A stretch of 64,000 nt of DNA from Variovorax flavidus (lineage in GTDB: Bacteria > Pseudomonadota > Gammaproteobacteria > Burkholderiales > Burkholderiaceae_C), in assembly GCF_030317145.1 (NCBI RefSeq), contig NZ_JASZYE010000003.1, forward strand, positions 434,001-498,000. Direction: 5' to 3'. This document shows positions 1-7,791 of the stretch, piece by piece. The position numbers were made by a program, and so were the translations under genes. The notes beneath the pieces are model-generated. The model did no database searches. It saw only the letters and a program-made list of their open reading frames with translations, and was not told the origin of the DNA. The first letter of the stretch is position 1. Each line of letters starts with the position of its first letter.

Positions 1-1170
1 GAGATCGGCACCAGCACGCAGCCGATCCCGATCCACTTCTCCTTCGCCGAGAACGATCACATCGAAGGCACGATGTCCGCCGAGCGCCGCGCGCTGATGC
101 GCGACGTGTTCGACCTGCCCGACCTCGGCGCGATGGACGACGGCATCGCCAACGGCACCTTCGAAGCCAAGCCCGGCGAGGCGCAGCCGCTGTCGCTCTT
201 CACCGCGGCGCGGGTCGACTACTCGCTGCATCGCCTGCGCCACTACAGCGGCACGGCGCCCGAGTGGTTCCAGAACTTCGTGCTGTTCACCAACTACCAG
301 TTCTACATCGACGAATTCGTGCGGCTCGGCCACGAGGCCATGACCGACGAGAACAGCGAATACATCGCCTTCATCGAGCCCGGCAACGTCGTCACCCGCC
401 GGCGCGGGCTGGCCCCGGGTTCGAGCGAGCTGTACGGCGAGCTGCTCGACGGCTCGCAGGGCACGCCGCCGGCGCGACTGCCGCAGATGCCGGCGTACCA
501 CCTGGTGCGCGAGGACTGCACGGGCATCACGATGGTCAACATCGGCGTCGGTCCGGCGAATGCGAAGACCATCACCGATCACGTCGCCGTGCTGCGGCCG
601 CACGCGTGGATGATGCTCGGCCACTGCGCCGGCCTGCGGCAAGGGCAGCAGCTCGGCGACTATGTGCTGGCGCATGCCTATGTGCGCGAGGACCACGTGC
701 TCGACGAGGAGCTTCCGCTGTGGGTGCCGATCCCGGCGCTGTCCGAAATCCAGCTCGCGCTCGAAAAGGCGGTGGCCGAAGTCACCGGCACCCAGGGCAC
801 CGAACTCAAGAAGATCATGCGCACGGGCACGGTTGCCAGCACCGACAACCGCAACTGGGAACTGCTGCCCGGCAACCAGCCGCAGCGCCGCTTCAGCCAG
901 AGCCGCGCCGTGGCGCTCGACATGGAAAGCGCGACCATCGCTGCCAACGGCTTCCGCTTCCGCGTGCCCTACGGCACCTTGCTGTGCGTGAGCGACAAGC
1001 CGCTGCACGGCGAGATCAAGCTGCCTGGCATGGCCAACCAGTTCTATCGGGAGCGCGTCGAGCAGCACCTGCGCATCGGCATGGCCGCGATCGACATCCT
1101 GCGGCAGGAAGGCTCCAGCCGCCTCCACAGCCGCAAGCTCCGGAGCTTTGCCGAAGTCGCGTTCCAGTAG
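1..1170 (+). CDS. amn: AMP nucleosidase, 5'-truncated by the window edge
   Basis: The product hydrolyses AMP to adenine and ribose 5-phosphate in the cytoplasm, a purine salvage and adenylate-control step. The frame is open from base 1. The residues before the first ATG (position 73), TQPIPIHFSFAENDHIEG, are family-conserved, so that ATG is internal and the true start lies upstream. About 389 residues are visible. The C-terminal part carries the nucleoside-phosphorylase-like fold, with VALDMESATIAANGFRFRVP near the end as the purine-binding region. The gene ends in TAG, and a member of the intergenic hairpin-repeat family begins three bases later. It converges on the ArsR gene. Family assignment is firm; the regulatory N-terminal domain is mostly outside the window. 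Confidence 0.92.
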   Translation, partial: EIGTSTQPIPIHFSFAENDHIEGTMSAERRALMRDVFDLPDLGAMDDGIANGTFEAKPGEAQPLSLFTAARVDYSLHRLRHYSGTAPEWFQNFVLFTNYQFYIDEFVRLGHEAMTDENSEYIAFIEPGNVVTRRRGLAPGSSELYGELLDGSQGTPPARLPQMPAYHLVREDCTGITMVNIGVGPANAKTITDHVAVLRPHAWMMLGHCAGLRQGQQLGDYVLAHAYVREDHVLDEELPLWVPIPALSEIQLALEKAVAEVTGTQGTELKKIMRTGTVASTDNRNWELLPGNQPQRRFSQSRAVALDMESATIAANGFRFRVPYGTLLCVSDKPLHGEIKLPGMANQFYRERVEQHLRIGMAAIDILRQEGSSRLHSRKLRSFAEVAFQ

Positions 1171-1172
1171 GT

Positions 1173-1264
1173 CGCCCCCAGGCTTGCCCACTTCGTGTGG
1201 CCGCCCACCCCCTCTCCGGGTGCAACCCCGACGGACCGGCTGAGCCGGATCCGTGGGGTTTCCA
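1173..1264 (+). repeat. Intergenic hairpin repeat, copy 1
   Basis: This is one of seven related copies of about 90 bp in the window. It reads CCCCCAGGCTTGCCCACTTC at its start and contains the stem-loop CCGGC-TGA-GCCGG nested inside an AACCCC/GGGGTT outer stem. It starts three bases after the amn stop codon, in sense orientation. The C-rich hairpin in its middle is degenerate here (CCGGGTG instead of CCGGGGG). Confidence 0.85.
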
Positions 1265-1282
1265 GGTTCGGGCTGCGTGCTT

Positions 1283-1969
1283 TCAGGGGGTGAAGAGTTC
1301 CGGCAGTTCGCGGTGGGCCTTGGGCGTCAAGGCGAGTGCGCGGCCGTCCAGGTCCTGGCGGACCCAGCCGCGGCGCAGGGACAGTTGCAGCCACGCGGCG
1401 CCGAGTGCACCGCCCAGATGGGGACGCCGCTCGCTCCAGTCCAGGCAGGCGCAGGCAAAGCGACGGCGGGTGTTGCGCGCATCCTCGACGTCGATGCCCA
1501 GGCTTTCGAGCGCGACGGCGCCCTCGGGCGTCAGGTCATAGTCGCCCTCCGCAACCTCTTGCAGCCAGCCTTGCGCATGCAGGCGATCGTGCAGCGCGAC
1601 ACCCGCCGTTCCGGCCATATGGTCGTAGCAGGTGCGCGCGCTGCGCAGGCGGCTCGGCGTGGTCGGGCGGAACTCGTTGCGCGGGGCGCCGGCGATCACC
1701 AGCAGGCCTTCGAGCGCGGCGGCGACCTCGCTCCCGGTGAGGCGGAAGTAGCGATGCTTGCCCTGCGCGACCGACTCGACGAGCCGCTGTTCCTTGAGCC
1801 GCGCCAGATGCGCGCTGGCCGTCGAGGCCGCGACCTCGGCCACCGCGGCCAGTTCCGTCGCGGTGCGGGCATGGCCATCGAGCAGGCAGCACAGCATGCG
1901 GGCACGCGCAGGTTCGGCGATGGCGCCGGCCAGGCGCGCGAGGTGGGTGTCGGCGGTGGATGCATCCAT
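1283..1969 (-). CDS. ArsR-family winged-helix transcriptional regulator
   Basis: A 228-residue protein. The N-terminal third is an ArsR-type helix-turn-helix (roughly residues 12-80, with EPARARMLCCLLDGHARTATEL and STASAHLARL as the recognition region). The extended C-terminal domain is typical of the larger ArsR subgroup that controls neighbouring genes. No obvious metal-binding CXC pair lies in the recognition helix, so a metal ligand is not implied. The start is the ATG at 1969, placed just before the HTH; the open frame continues upstream but only as an antisense shadow of the P450 gene. It is transcribed divergently from the P450 gene with 51 bp between, which suggests it controls that gene. 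The ligand is unknown. Confidence 0.85.
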   Translation of the reverse strand: MDASTADTHLARLAGAIAEPARARMLCCLLDGHARTATELAAVAEVAASTASAHLARLKEQRLVESVAQGKHRYFRLTGSEVAAALEGLLVIAGAPRNEFRPTTPSRLRSARTCYDHMAGTAGVALHDRLHAQGWLQEVAEGDYDLTPEGAVALESLGIDVEDARNTRRRFACACLDWSERRPHLGGALGAAWLQLSLRRGWVRQDLDGRALALTPKAHRELPELFTP

Positions 1970-2020
1970 ATTTCGATCGTAAGCGAAGTGTGTGTGTTCG
2001 AAAAGCGCCAGACTGCGGGC
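1970..2020. promoter_or_regulatory. Shared ArsR/P450 divergent promoter region
   Basis: These 51 bp separate two divergent start codons, so both promoters and any ArsR operator must lie here or inside the coding starts. A short imperfect inverted repeat, TTCGATCGTAAGCGAA (1972-1987), is a candidate operator. No clear -35/-10 pair or strong ribosome binding site was recognised. Confidence 0.35.
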
Positions 2021-3172
2021 ATGAAACACCTCGATCCACCGGCCGATGCGATCGCCGCCGTCACGCACTGCAATCCCTACCCGTGGTACGCCACGCTGCG
2101 CAACGGGCCCGCGCTGGTCCGCGACGAACGCCTGAGGGTGTGGGTCGCCAGCCGGGCGGACATCGTTCGTGAAGTGCTGGCGAACGATGCGTTGCGCGTG
2201 CGCCCTCCGGCTGAACCGGTGCCGGGCGCCATCGCCGGAACCCCGGCGGGAGAAGTGTTCGGGCGGCTCGTGCGCATGAACGACGGCGCGCCGCATACGG
2301 CCCACAAGCCTGTGCTGCAACGCGCGCTGGCGGAACTCGACCTGCGCGCCGCGCACGCCGCGGCACGCCAGATCGCCGGGAGCATGGCAGTCGACTCGCT
2401 GTCCGATGCATGCTTCGCCATGCCGGTGCGTGGCGTCGCTCACCTGCTCGGCTTTGCGAACGACGAACTGCCGCGCGTCTCCGATTGGATGCGCGATTTC
2501 GTGGCCTGCCTTTCCCCTCTGTCGAACGCCGCCCGGCTCGACGCCGCAAGCGAAGCGGCGGCCGCCCTGATGGCGCGCTTCGAGGAATTGGCCGCTTCCC
2601 GGCCGGCGCGCCACGGCACGCTGCTGGCGGCGGTGCAGGCGCAGGCGCCGGCCGATCGATCACCCGCGCTCCTGGCGAATCTCGTCGGCCTGCTGTCGCA
2701 GACCTGCGAAGCCACGGCCGGCCTGCTGGGCAACAGCCTCGTCGCGCTGGCGCGCGAGCCCGGTCTGCGCCGGAGGATCGACTCGCGCTGGGAGCTGCTG
2801 CCCGCGCTGGTGGACGAAGTGGGTCGCCACGATCCTTCGATCCAGAACACGCGCCGCTTCGTCGCGCAACCGACGGCCGTCGCCGGCATCGAACTCGCCC
2901 CAGGGGATGCGGTGCTGCTGGTGCTCGGTGCCGCCAACCGCGACCCGTCGCTCAATCCGGCGCCGGCAACTTTCGAGCTGATGCGCGCCGGGCGCCAGAC
3001 CCTCGGCTTCGGCCATGGGACGCATGCCTGTCCCGGGCAGGCGCTCGCAGGCACGGTCGCGGCGGCGGGGCTCGAAGCGATGCTCTCGCAAGGCCTCGAC
3101 ACCGATGCACTGCTGGAACGCGGCTGGGACTATCGCCCCTCCGTCAACGCCCGAATCCCCACGTTCCACTGA
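2021..3172 (+). CDS. Cytochrome P450
   Basis: A 383-residue soluble bacterial P450. The heme-thiolate loop FGHGTHACPG lies at residues 330-339 (Cys337 is the iron ligand), and the K-helix ExxR motif is EVGR at 266-269. The I-helix segment, normally AGxE/DT, reads QTCEAT (227-232): the acidic Glu230 is kept, but the following oxygen-activating Thr is Ala231. The ATG at 2021 was chosen because the fold begins there; the frame extends upstream only as an antisense shadow of the ArsR gene. No ferredoxin or ferredoxin reductase gene is adjacent, so redox partners must be encoded elsewhere, or the enzyme may use peroxide. The substrate is not predictable. The gene is probably controlled by the divergent ArsR regulator. 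Confidence 0.88.
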   Translation: MKHLDPPADAIAAVTHCNPYPWYATLRNGPALVRDERLRVWVASRADIVREVLANDALRVRPPAEPVPGAIAGTPAGEVFGRLVRMNDGAPHTAHKPVLQRALAELDLRAAHAAARQIAGSMAVDSLSDACFAMPVRGVAHLLGFANDELPRVSDWMRDFVACLSPLSNAARLDAASEAAAALMARFEELAASRPARHGTLLAAVQAQAPADRSPALLANLVGLLSQTCEATAGLLGNSLVALAREPGLRRRIDSRWELLPALVDEVGRHDPSIQNTRRFVAQPTAVAGIELAPGDAVLLVLGAANRDPSLNPAPATFELMRAGRQTLGFGHGTHACPGQALAGTVAAAGLEAMLSQGLDTDALLERGWDYRPSVNARIPTFH

Positions 3173-3182
3173 GAGGCGAAGC

Positions 3183-4151
3183 TCAGGCAGCCTCCAGCCA
3201 ACGTCCCGTCGGGGCGAGGAAAGGCGACATATCGGCGCGGCCCCAGCGCAGCGGCAGCACGGCCGGCATGTGCAGCGCAGACACGACCTGCATGCGAAGC
3301 AGCCGCTGCGCGCCAGCGAAGCCCTCGAGGTCGGGGCCATCCCAGATCGTCTCGGCCGTCACGCCCAACTGGAGCAAGTCGCCGGTTTCGAAGTCGATGA
3401 AGAGCAGGCCCGCCCGTGGATGCACTGCGATATTGCCCAAGGTGTTGAAGAAGGAGTTGCCGACGAAGTCCGGCACGGTCAGCGTCCCTTCGCCCGTCAG
3501 CCGCACAAAGCCGGACCGGCCGCCACGGTGCGATACGTCGACGCCATGCGACGCCGCCGCATCGCCGGCCGCGGGATGGGCCGTGGCGATGAAGAAGGTG
3601 TCGGCCTGGCTCACGATGCGCCGCGCCACCGAGTCCATGCGGTCGCTGCGCCGTGCGCTTGCCACTGCGTCGGCTCCTTTCACGAACAGCGGCTCACGCG
3701 CCTGGATGTACTTCGGGCAGTTGCCGAAGCTCTGTTGCACTTCGACCGAAAAGCCGCGTGCGTCGACCTGCTCCACCACGCCGTTCATGCGGTTGCGACG
3801 CCGCGTGTGCGGCTCGATGCCGAGCAGGCCAAGCGGCGCGCCGGGCACCAGCGCCGACGCCAGCGGATCGCCTGCGAGCGGGCGCGCATCGATGCGCAGA
3901 TGGTGCTCGTCGGGCGATTGCGCAAAGCCGGGCGGCGCAGCGAGCACGCTCGCCCAAGGCTGAAGTTCGGCATCGAGGCTGCCCACGATCAGGAAGGGCA
4001 GTTGCGCGAAGAAGCTGCGATGCTGTTCCGGCATGTAGTCCCGGATCACGCGCGGGCCGAGCGCGTCCATGTGCTCGCGCACCCCCGCTAGTCTCTGCAT
4101 TGCGCGCTCGCCCTCATGCCAGGGCGATGCGACGGCGTCCCCGGTGGTCAT
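3183..4151 (-). CDS. Pyridoxamine 5'-phosphate oxidase-like FMN-binding protein
   Basis: A 322-residue protein with two regions resembling the split-barrel FMN-binding fold of the PNPOx family. The first is around LPFLIVGSLDAELQPWASVL (residues 49-68). The second is around FVGNSFFNTLGNIAVHPRAG, where RAGLLFIDF is the typical flavin-site strand. It has no signal peptide and should be cytoplasmic. The ATG overlaps the stop codon of the upstream GST gene as ATGA, so the two are probably translationally coupled. Its activity (oxidoreductase, or heme or F420-like binding) cannot be told from sequence. It is regulated with the GST by the divergent LysR gene, by inference. Confidence 0.82.
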   Translation of the reverse strand: MTTGDAVASPWHEGERAMQRLAGVREHMDALGPRVIRDYMPEQHRSFFAQLPFLIVGSLDAELQPWASVLAAPPGFAQSPDEHHLRIDARPLAGDPLASALVPGAPLGLLGIEPHTRRRNRMNGVVEQVDARGFSVEVQQSFGNCPKYIQAREPLFVKGADAVASARRSDRMDSVARRIVSQADTFFIATAHPAAGDAAASHGVDVSHRGGRSGFVRLTGEGTLTVPDFVGNSFFNTLGNIAVHPRAGLLFIDFETGDLLQLGVTAETIWDGPDLEGFAGAQRLLRMQVVSALHMPAVLPLRWGRADMSPFLAPTGRWLEAA

Positions 4152-4792
4152 GCTGCCAGCCCGATGCGTGACGGGGCCATCGGCACGAAGCCGGGCAATG
4201 CCTCGACCCGCGCCAGCCACTCGCGCAAGCGGGGATAGGCTTCGAGCGACACATTGCCCTCCGGTGCATGGGCGATGTAGGTGTGGTTGGCGATGTCCGC
4301 CAGCGTCGCGGAAGCGCCTGCAAGGAAGGGACGCTCCGACAACTCTCGCTCCATCACGCGCAGGAGGTCGTGGCTGCGCGAGATCACTTCGGTCGCGTCC
4401 CTGGTCTGGCCGAACAGCACGATGACCCGCGCCACCGACGGGCCCACCGCGAGCGGTCCGGCCGCGACCGACAGCCAGCGCTGCACCCGGGCCGCGCCGA
4501 GCGCATCGCGCGGATACCAGCGCGCCGGGTCGGCGGCATAGCGCTCGTTGAGGTAGACGAGGATCGCGTTGGAGTCGGCCAGCGTCGTGTCGCCGTCCTC
4601 GATCACCGGCACCTGTCCGAAGGCATTGCGCTGCAGGAATTCGGGGGTGCGTTGTTCGCCGGCACGCAAGTTGACCTCGACCGCCTCGAAGGGCAGCCCG
4701 AGCAGCGAGAGAAACAGCTTCACCCGGTGCGTGTGGCCGGAGATGGGTGAGCCGTAGACCTTGATGGGCTGGGCGGGACGGGTGGCTGTCAT
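4148..4792 (-). CDS. Glutathione S-transferase family protein
   Basis: A 214-residue cytosolic GST. The N-terminal thioredoxin-like domain (about residues 10-85) has the cis-Pro region FGQVPVIEDG and the glutathione-binding ADSNAILVYL. The C-terminal helical domain ends near residue 205 with the SPRLREWL-like pattern (here YPRLREWLARVEALPGF). A good Shine-Dalgarno, AGGAGA, precedes the ATG at 4792. It is the first gene of a two-gene minus-strand operon with the PNPOx-like gene and is divergent from a LysR regulator, a common arrangement for xenobiotic-response GSTs. The substrate is unknown. Confidence 0.9.
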   Translation of the reverse strand: MTATRPAQPIKVYGSPISGHTHRVKLFLSLLGLPFEAVEVNLRAGEQRTPEFLQRNAFGQVPVIEDGDTTLADSNAILVYLNERYAADPARWYPRDALGAARVQRWLSVAAGPLAVGPSVARVIVLFGQTRDATEVISRSHDLLRVMERELSERPFLAGASATLADIANHTYIAHAPEGNVSLEAYPRLREWLARVEALPGFVPMAPSRIGLAA

Positions 4793-4901
4793 GTCGGTTC
4801 TCCTGTGGCTGTGTGCGATGGCTCGATTCTGTTTTCTTCTGCCTGATGAAGTAATGGTTCCAGATGGAGTTGACTGCTGCGTTTTCCGGTTTAATCGCGT
4901 C

Positions 4902-5792
4902 ATGGACCGTCTCAAAGCCATGCAGACCTTCGTGCAGATCGCCGACCGGGGCAGCCTCACCAAGGCGGCCGACGCGCTCGACACTTCGCTCCCGGCGGTG
5001 GTGCGCTCGCTCGCCGCGCTCGAAGCCCACCTGGGCGTGCGGCTGTTCCATCGCACCACCCGGCGCATCTCGCTCACCGAGGAAGGCCGCAGCTACCTGC
5101 AGAGTGCACGCGAGGTGCTGGCCGCCGCAGACGCGGCAGACCAGGCGCTCACCGTCGACGCGGCCGAACCCGCGGGGCAGCTCACCGTCACGGCACCGGT
5201 GCTGTTCGGCCACATGTACGTGTCGCCTGCCATCGTCCGCTTCCTGCAGCGCTACGACAAGATGCGTTGCAGCGTGCTGCTGCATGACCGCAGCGTGAAC
5301 CTGCTGGAAGAAGGCATCGACGTCGGCATCCGCATCAGCGCGCTGGAGGATTCGTCGCTAGTCGCCCAGCAGCTCGGCAGCATCCGCCGCGTGGTGGTCG
5401 CGAGCCCGGACTATCTCCAGGCGCACGGCACGCCCCGGCATCCGCGCGATCTGCTCGACGCCAATTGCGTGCGCATTCATCCGAGCAGCACGGTGCACTG
5501 GAGCTTTCGCGACCATGGCCGACCGCTGGCGATCGCTGCGCGCGGCAACCTGGAGTTCAACCACATCGCACCGGCCGTGGAAGCCTGCGCGGCGGGCATC
5601 GGGTTCGGCATGTTCTTCTCCTACCAGGTGCTGCCCTTCGTCAGGCAGGGACGGCTCGCGATCGTGCTGGAGGAATTCGAGCATCCGCCGCGCCCGGTGA
5701 GCGTGATCTACCCTCATGCGCGCCTGCTGCCGGCACGCACCCGGACATTCATCGACTGGATGAAAGCCGAATTCGCCGGCCTTAGTCTCTAG
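4902..5792 (+). CDS. LysR-family transcriptional regulator (GST neighbour)
   Basis: A 296-residue LysR regulator. The winged HTH occupies residues 1-60 ([20 protein letters not shown] is the HTH) and is followed by the two-lobed effector domain. The ATG at 4902 is used because the HTH begins immediately after it. It is transcribed divergently from the GST/PNPOx pair with 109 bp between, so it probably controls that operon and itself. A hairpin repeat copy begins a few bases after the stop codon. Confidence 0.9.
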   Translation: MDRLKAMQTFVQIADRGSLTKAADALDTSLPAVVRSLAALEAHLGVRLFHRTTRRISLTEEGRSYLQSAREVLAAADAADQALTVDAAEPAGQLTVTAPVLFGHMYVSPAIVRFLQRYDKMRCSVLLHDRSVNLLEEGIDVGIRISALEDSSLVAQQLGSIRRVVVASPDYLQAHGTPRHPRDLLDANCVRIHPSSTVHWSFRDHGRPLAIAARGNLEFNHIAPAVEACAAGIGFGMFFSYQVLPFVRQGRLAIVLEEFEHPPRPVSVIYPHARLLPARTRTFIDWMKAEFAGLSL

Positions 5793-5796
5793 AGAT

Positions 5797-5888
5797 CTCC
5801 CCCAGGCTTGCCCACTTCGTGTGGCCGCCCACCCCCTCTCCGGGGGCAACCCCTGCGGCCCGGCGAAGCCGGTTCCGCGGGGTTTCCG
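5797..5888 (+). repeat. Intergenic hairpin repeat, copy 2
   Basis: This is the best-preserved copy. It contains CCCCCTCTCCGGGGG (hairpin) and then a perfect CCGGC-GAA-GCCGG stem inside GCGG/CCGC and AACCCC/GGGGTT. It begins four bases after the LysR stop codon, in sense orientation, and precedes the ABC transporter start. Confidence 0.88.
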
Positions 5889-5938
5889 GCATTGTTTGCA
5901 CTGACATCGAATCCTTGCTCATACGCCACAATGCCGCG

Positions 5939-6865
5939 GTGCCGCCTCCCCTCTTTCACGCCAGCCACCTCCACAAGCGCTACGGCGCGACCACCGTGGT
6001 GGACGACTTGTCCTTCGAGATCGCACCCGGCGAATGCCTGGGCGTGATCGGGCCCAACGGCGCCGGCAAGACGACCACCATCCGCATGTGCCTCGGGCTG
6101 ACCACGCCCGACGGCGGCACGATCGAGGCGCTCGGCGGCCTCTCGATGCCCGAGGATGCGCGCGCCATCAAGGCGCAGCTCGGCGTGGTGAGCCAGTTCG
6201 ACACGCTCGACCCCGATTTCACGTGCGCGGAGAACCTCATGGTCTACGCGCGCTACTTCGGCATGCGCCGCGCCGAGATCGCACCGCGCATTCCGCAGCT
6301 TCTGGAATTTGCCGCGCTCTCGCACAAGGCCGACGCCAAGCCAGGCGAACTCTCCGGCGGCATGCGGCGGCGGCTTTCACTCGCGCGTGCGCTCGTCAAC
6401 GACCCGAAGCTGCTGATGCTCGACGAACCCACCACCGGCCTGGACCCGCAGGCGCGGCATCTCATGTGGGAGCGGCTCCAGGTGCTGTTGCAGCAAGGCA
6501 AGTCGATCCTGCTGACCACCCACTTCATGGACGAGGCCGAGCGCCTGTGTTCGCGCCTGCTGGTGCTGGACCACGGTCGCAAGATCGCCGAGGGACGCCC
6601 GCGCGACCTGATCGCCGAGTATCTGGAGCCGGACGTGGTCGAGCTGTATGGCAACGGCGCGCTCGAACTGGCGCAATCGCCGTTGAAGGACTACGCTGCC
6701 CGGGTCGAGGTCAGCGGCGAGACGGTGTTCTTCTACACGCAGGATGCACGCGGCCTGATGGCGGCGCTGGGCGACCGCAGCGGCCTGCGCACCTTCCACC
6801 GGCCGGCCAATCTCGAAGACCTGTTCCTCAAGCTCACAGGTCGCCAGATCAGAGAGGACGGTTGA
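5939..6865 (+). CDS. NodI-like ABC transporter ATP-binding protein
   Basis: An ABC-2 type ATPase of 308 residues from the GTG at 5939. Walker A is GPNGAGKTT, the signature is LSGGMRRRL, Walker B is LLMLDEP followed by TTGLDPQ, and the switch His is in [11 protein letters not shown]. The in-frame ATG further upstream (5819) lies inside the hairpin repeat and encodes low-complexity residues, so GTG 5939 is preferred although no strong ribosome binding site is seen. The C-terminal accessory region resembles that of NodI. It pairs with the permease five bases downstream. The exported substrate is unknown; NodI-like systems outside rhizobia do not imply Nod factor export. Confidence 0.88.
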   Translation: MPPPLFHASHLHKRYGATTVVDDLSFEIAPGECLGVIGPNGAGKTTTIRMCLGLTTPDGGTIEALGGLSMPEDARAIKAQLGVVSQFDTLDPDFTCAENLMVYARYFGMRRAEIAPRIPQLLEFAALSHKADAKPGELSGGMRRRLSLARALVNDPKLLMLDEPTTGLDPQARHLMWERLQVLLQQGKSILLTTHFMDEAERLCSRLLVLDHGRKIAEGRPRDLIAEYLEPDVVELYGNGALELAQSPLKDYAARVEVSGETVFFYTQDARGLMAALGDRSGLRTFHRPANLEDLFLKLTGRQIREDG

Positions 6866-6870
6866 TTCGC

Positions 6871-7701
6871 ATGTCGAGCCTGGCTTCTTCTTCCCCCGTC
6901 GCAGCGACGCGCTCCGTCTGGCGCCCGCCCGAACTCTCGATGCGCTGGTGGCCGGTGTTCCTGCGCAACCTGCTGGTGTGGCGCAAGCTCGCGATCCCCA
7001 GCCTGATCGGCAACATCGCCGAGCCGCTCATCTGGCTGGTGGCCTTCGGCTACGGCATGGGCGCGCTGGTGGGCGACGTGCAAGTCGATGGCACCCCCAT
7101 CCCCTACATCCTCTTCCTTGCCAGCGGCTCGGTCTGCATGAGCGCGATGAACGCCGCCTCCTTCGAGGCGCTGTATTCGGCCTTCTCGCGCATGCACGTT
7201 CAGAAGACCTGGGACGGCATCATGAATGCGCCGGTCGGGCTCGACGACGTGGTGCTGGCCGAGATGCTGTGGGCCGGCTTCAAGGCGATCTTCACGACCA
7301 CCGCCATCCTGTTCGTGATGCTCGGGCTGGGCATCAGCCACACTCCGAAGCTCTTCATCGCATGGTTCGTGCTGGTGGGCGTGGGCATCACCTTCTCGTG
7401 CATTGCGCTGATCTTCAATGCGCTGGCGAAGGGCTACGACTTCTTCACCTACTACTTCACGCTGTTCATGACGCCGATGATGTTCCTGTCGGGCGTGTTC
7501 TTTCCGCTGGACCAGTTGCCCGGCGTGGTGCGCGCGGTCGCCGCGTGGCTGCCGCTGACCAACGCGGTGGCGCTGGTGCGGCCGCTCTTCATGGACCAAT
7601 GGCCGGCCGACTGGTGGCGGCATGCGCTGGTGCTGGTGGTGTACACGGTCGCCGCGTTCTGGATCGCACTGGGACTGACGCGAAGGCGCTTCCGGGCCTG
7701 A
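6871..7701 (+). CDS. NodJ-like ABC-2 transporter permease
   Basis: A 276-residue integral membrane protein of the ABC-2/NodJ family with about six transmembrane segments (for example around residues 40-62, 125-145, 155-180, 185-205 and 245-268). It begins five bases after the ATPase stop codon, forming a two-gene exporter. It contains the conserved FLSGVFFPLDQLP loop of this family. Inner-membrane location is expected. The transported compound is unknown. Confidence 0.88.
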   Translation: MSSLASSSPVAATRSVWRPPELSMRWWPVFLRNLLVWRKLAIPSLIGNIAEPLIWLVAFGYGMGALVGDVQVDGTPIPYILFLASGSVCMSAMNAASFEALYSAFSRMHVQKTWDGIMNAPVGLDDVVLAEMLWAGFKAIFTTTAILFVMLGLGISHTPKLFIAWFVLVGVGITFSCIALIFNALAKGYDFFTYYFTLFMTPMMFLSGVFFPLDQLPGVVRAVAAWLPLTNAVALVRPLFMDQWPADWWRHALVLVVYTVAAFWIALGLTRRRFRA

Positions 7702-7791
7702 AGCGGAGCGCTCGCGCTTGTCTCCGGCGTGACTGCAAAGCGAGCCGCCGCTCCTAGACTGCGGCGGGGACTTCCACAACGAGGAGACAAC

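Noticed and set aside
1283..2614. A 443-codon minus-strand frame that would fuse extra sequence to the ArsR regulator
   Set aside because: The first 215 codons are antisense to the P450 gene and have no conserved content; the regulator fold starts at 1969.
4870..4895. TTGACT...TTTAAT as a promoter for the LysR gene next to the GST
   Set aside because: The spacer is only 14 bases, too short for a standard sigma-70 promoter.
3183..5285. A 700-codon minus-strand frame spanning the PNPOx-like gene, GST and LysR
   Set aside because: Only the last 322 codons are conserved; the remainder is a shadow of the GST and LysR genes.
5819..5938. An upstream ATG start for the NodI-like ATPase
   Set aside because: The extra 40 codons lie in the hairpin repeat and encode low-complexity residues; GTG 5939 fits the family length.
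5939..7701. Nodulation (Nod factor) export by the NodIJ-like pair
   Set aside because: No nod genes are near, and NodIJ-like exporters are widespread in non-nodulating beta-proteobacteria.
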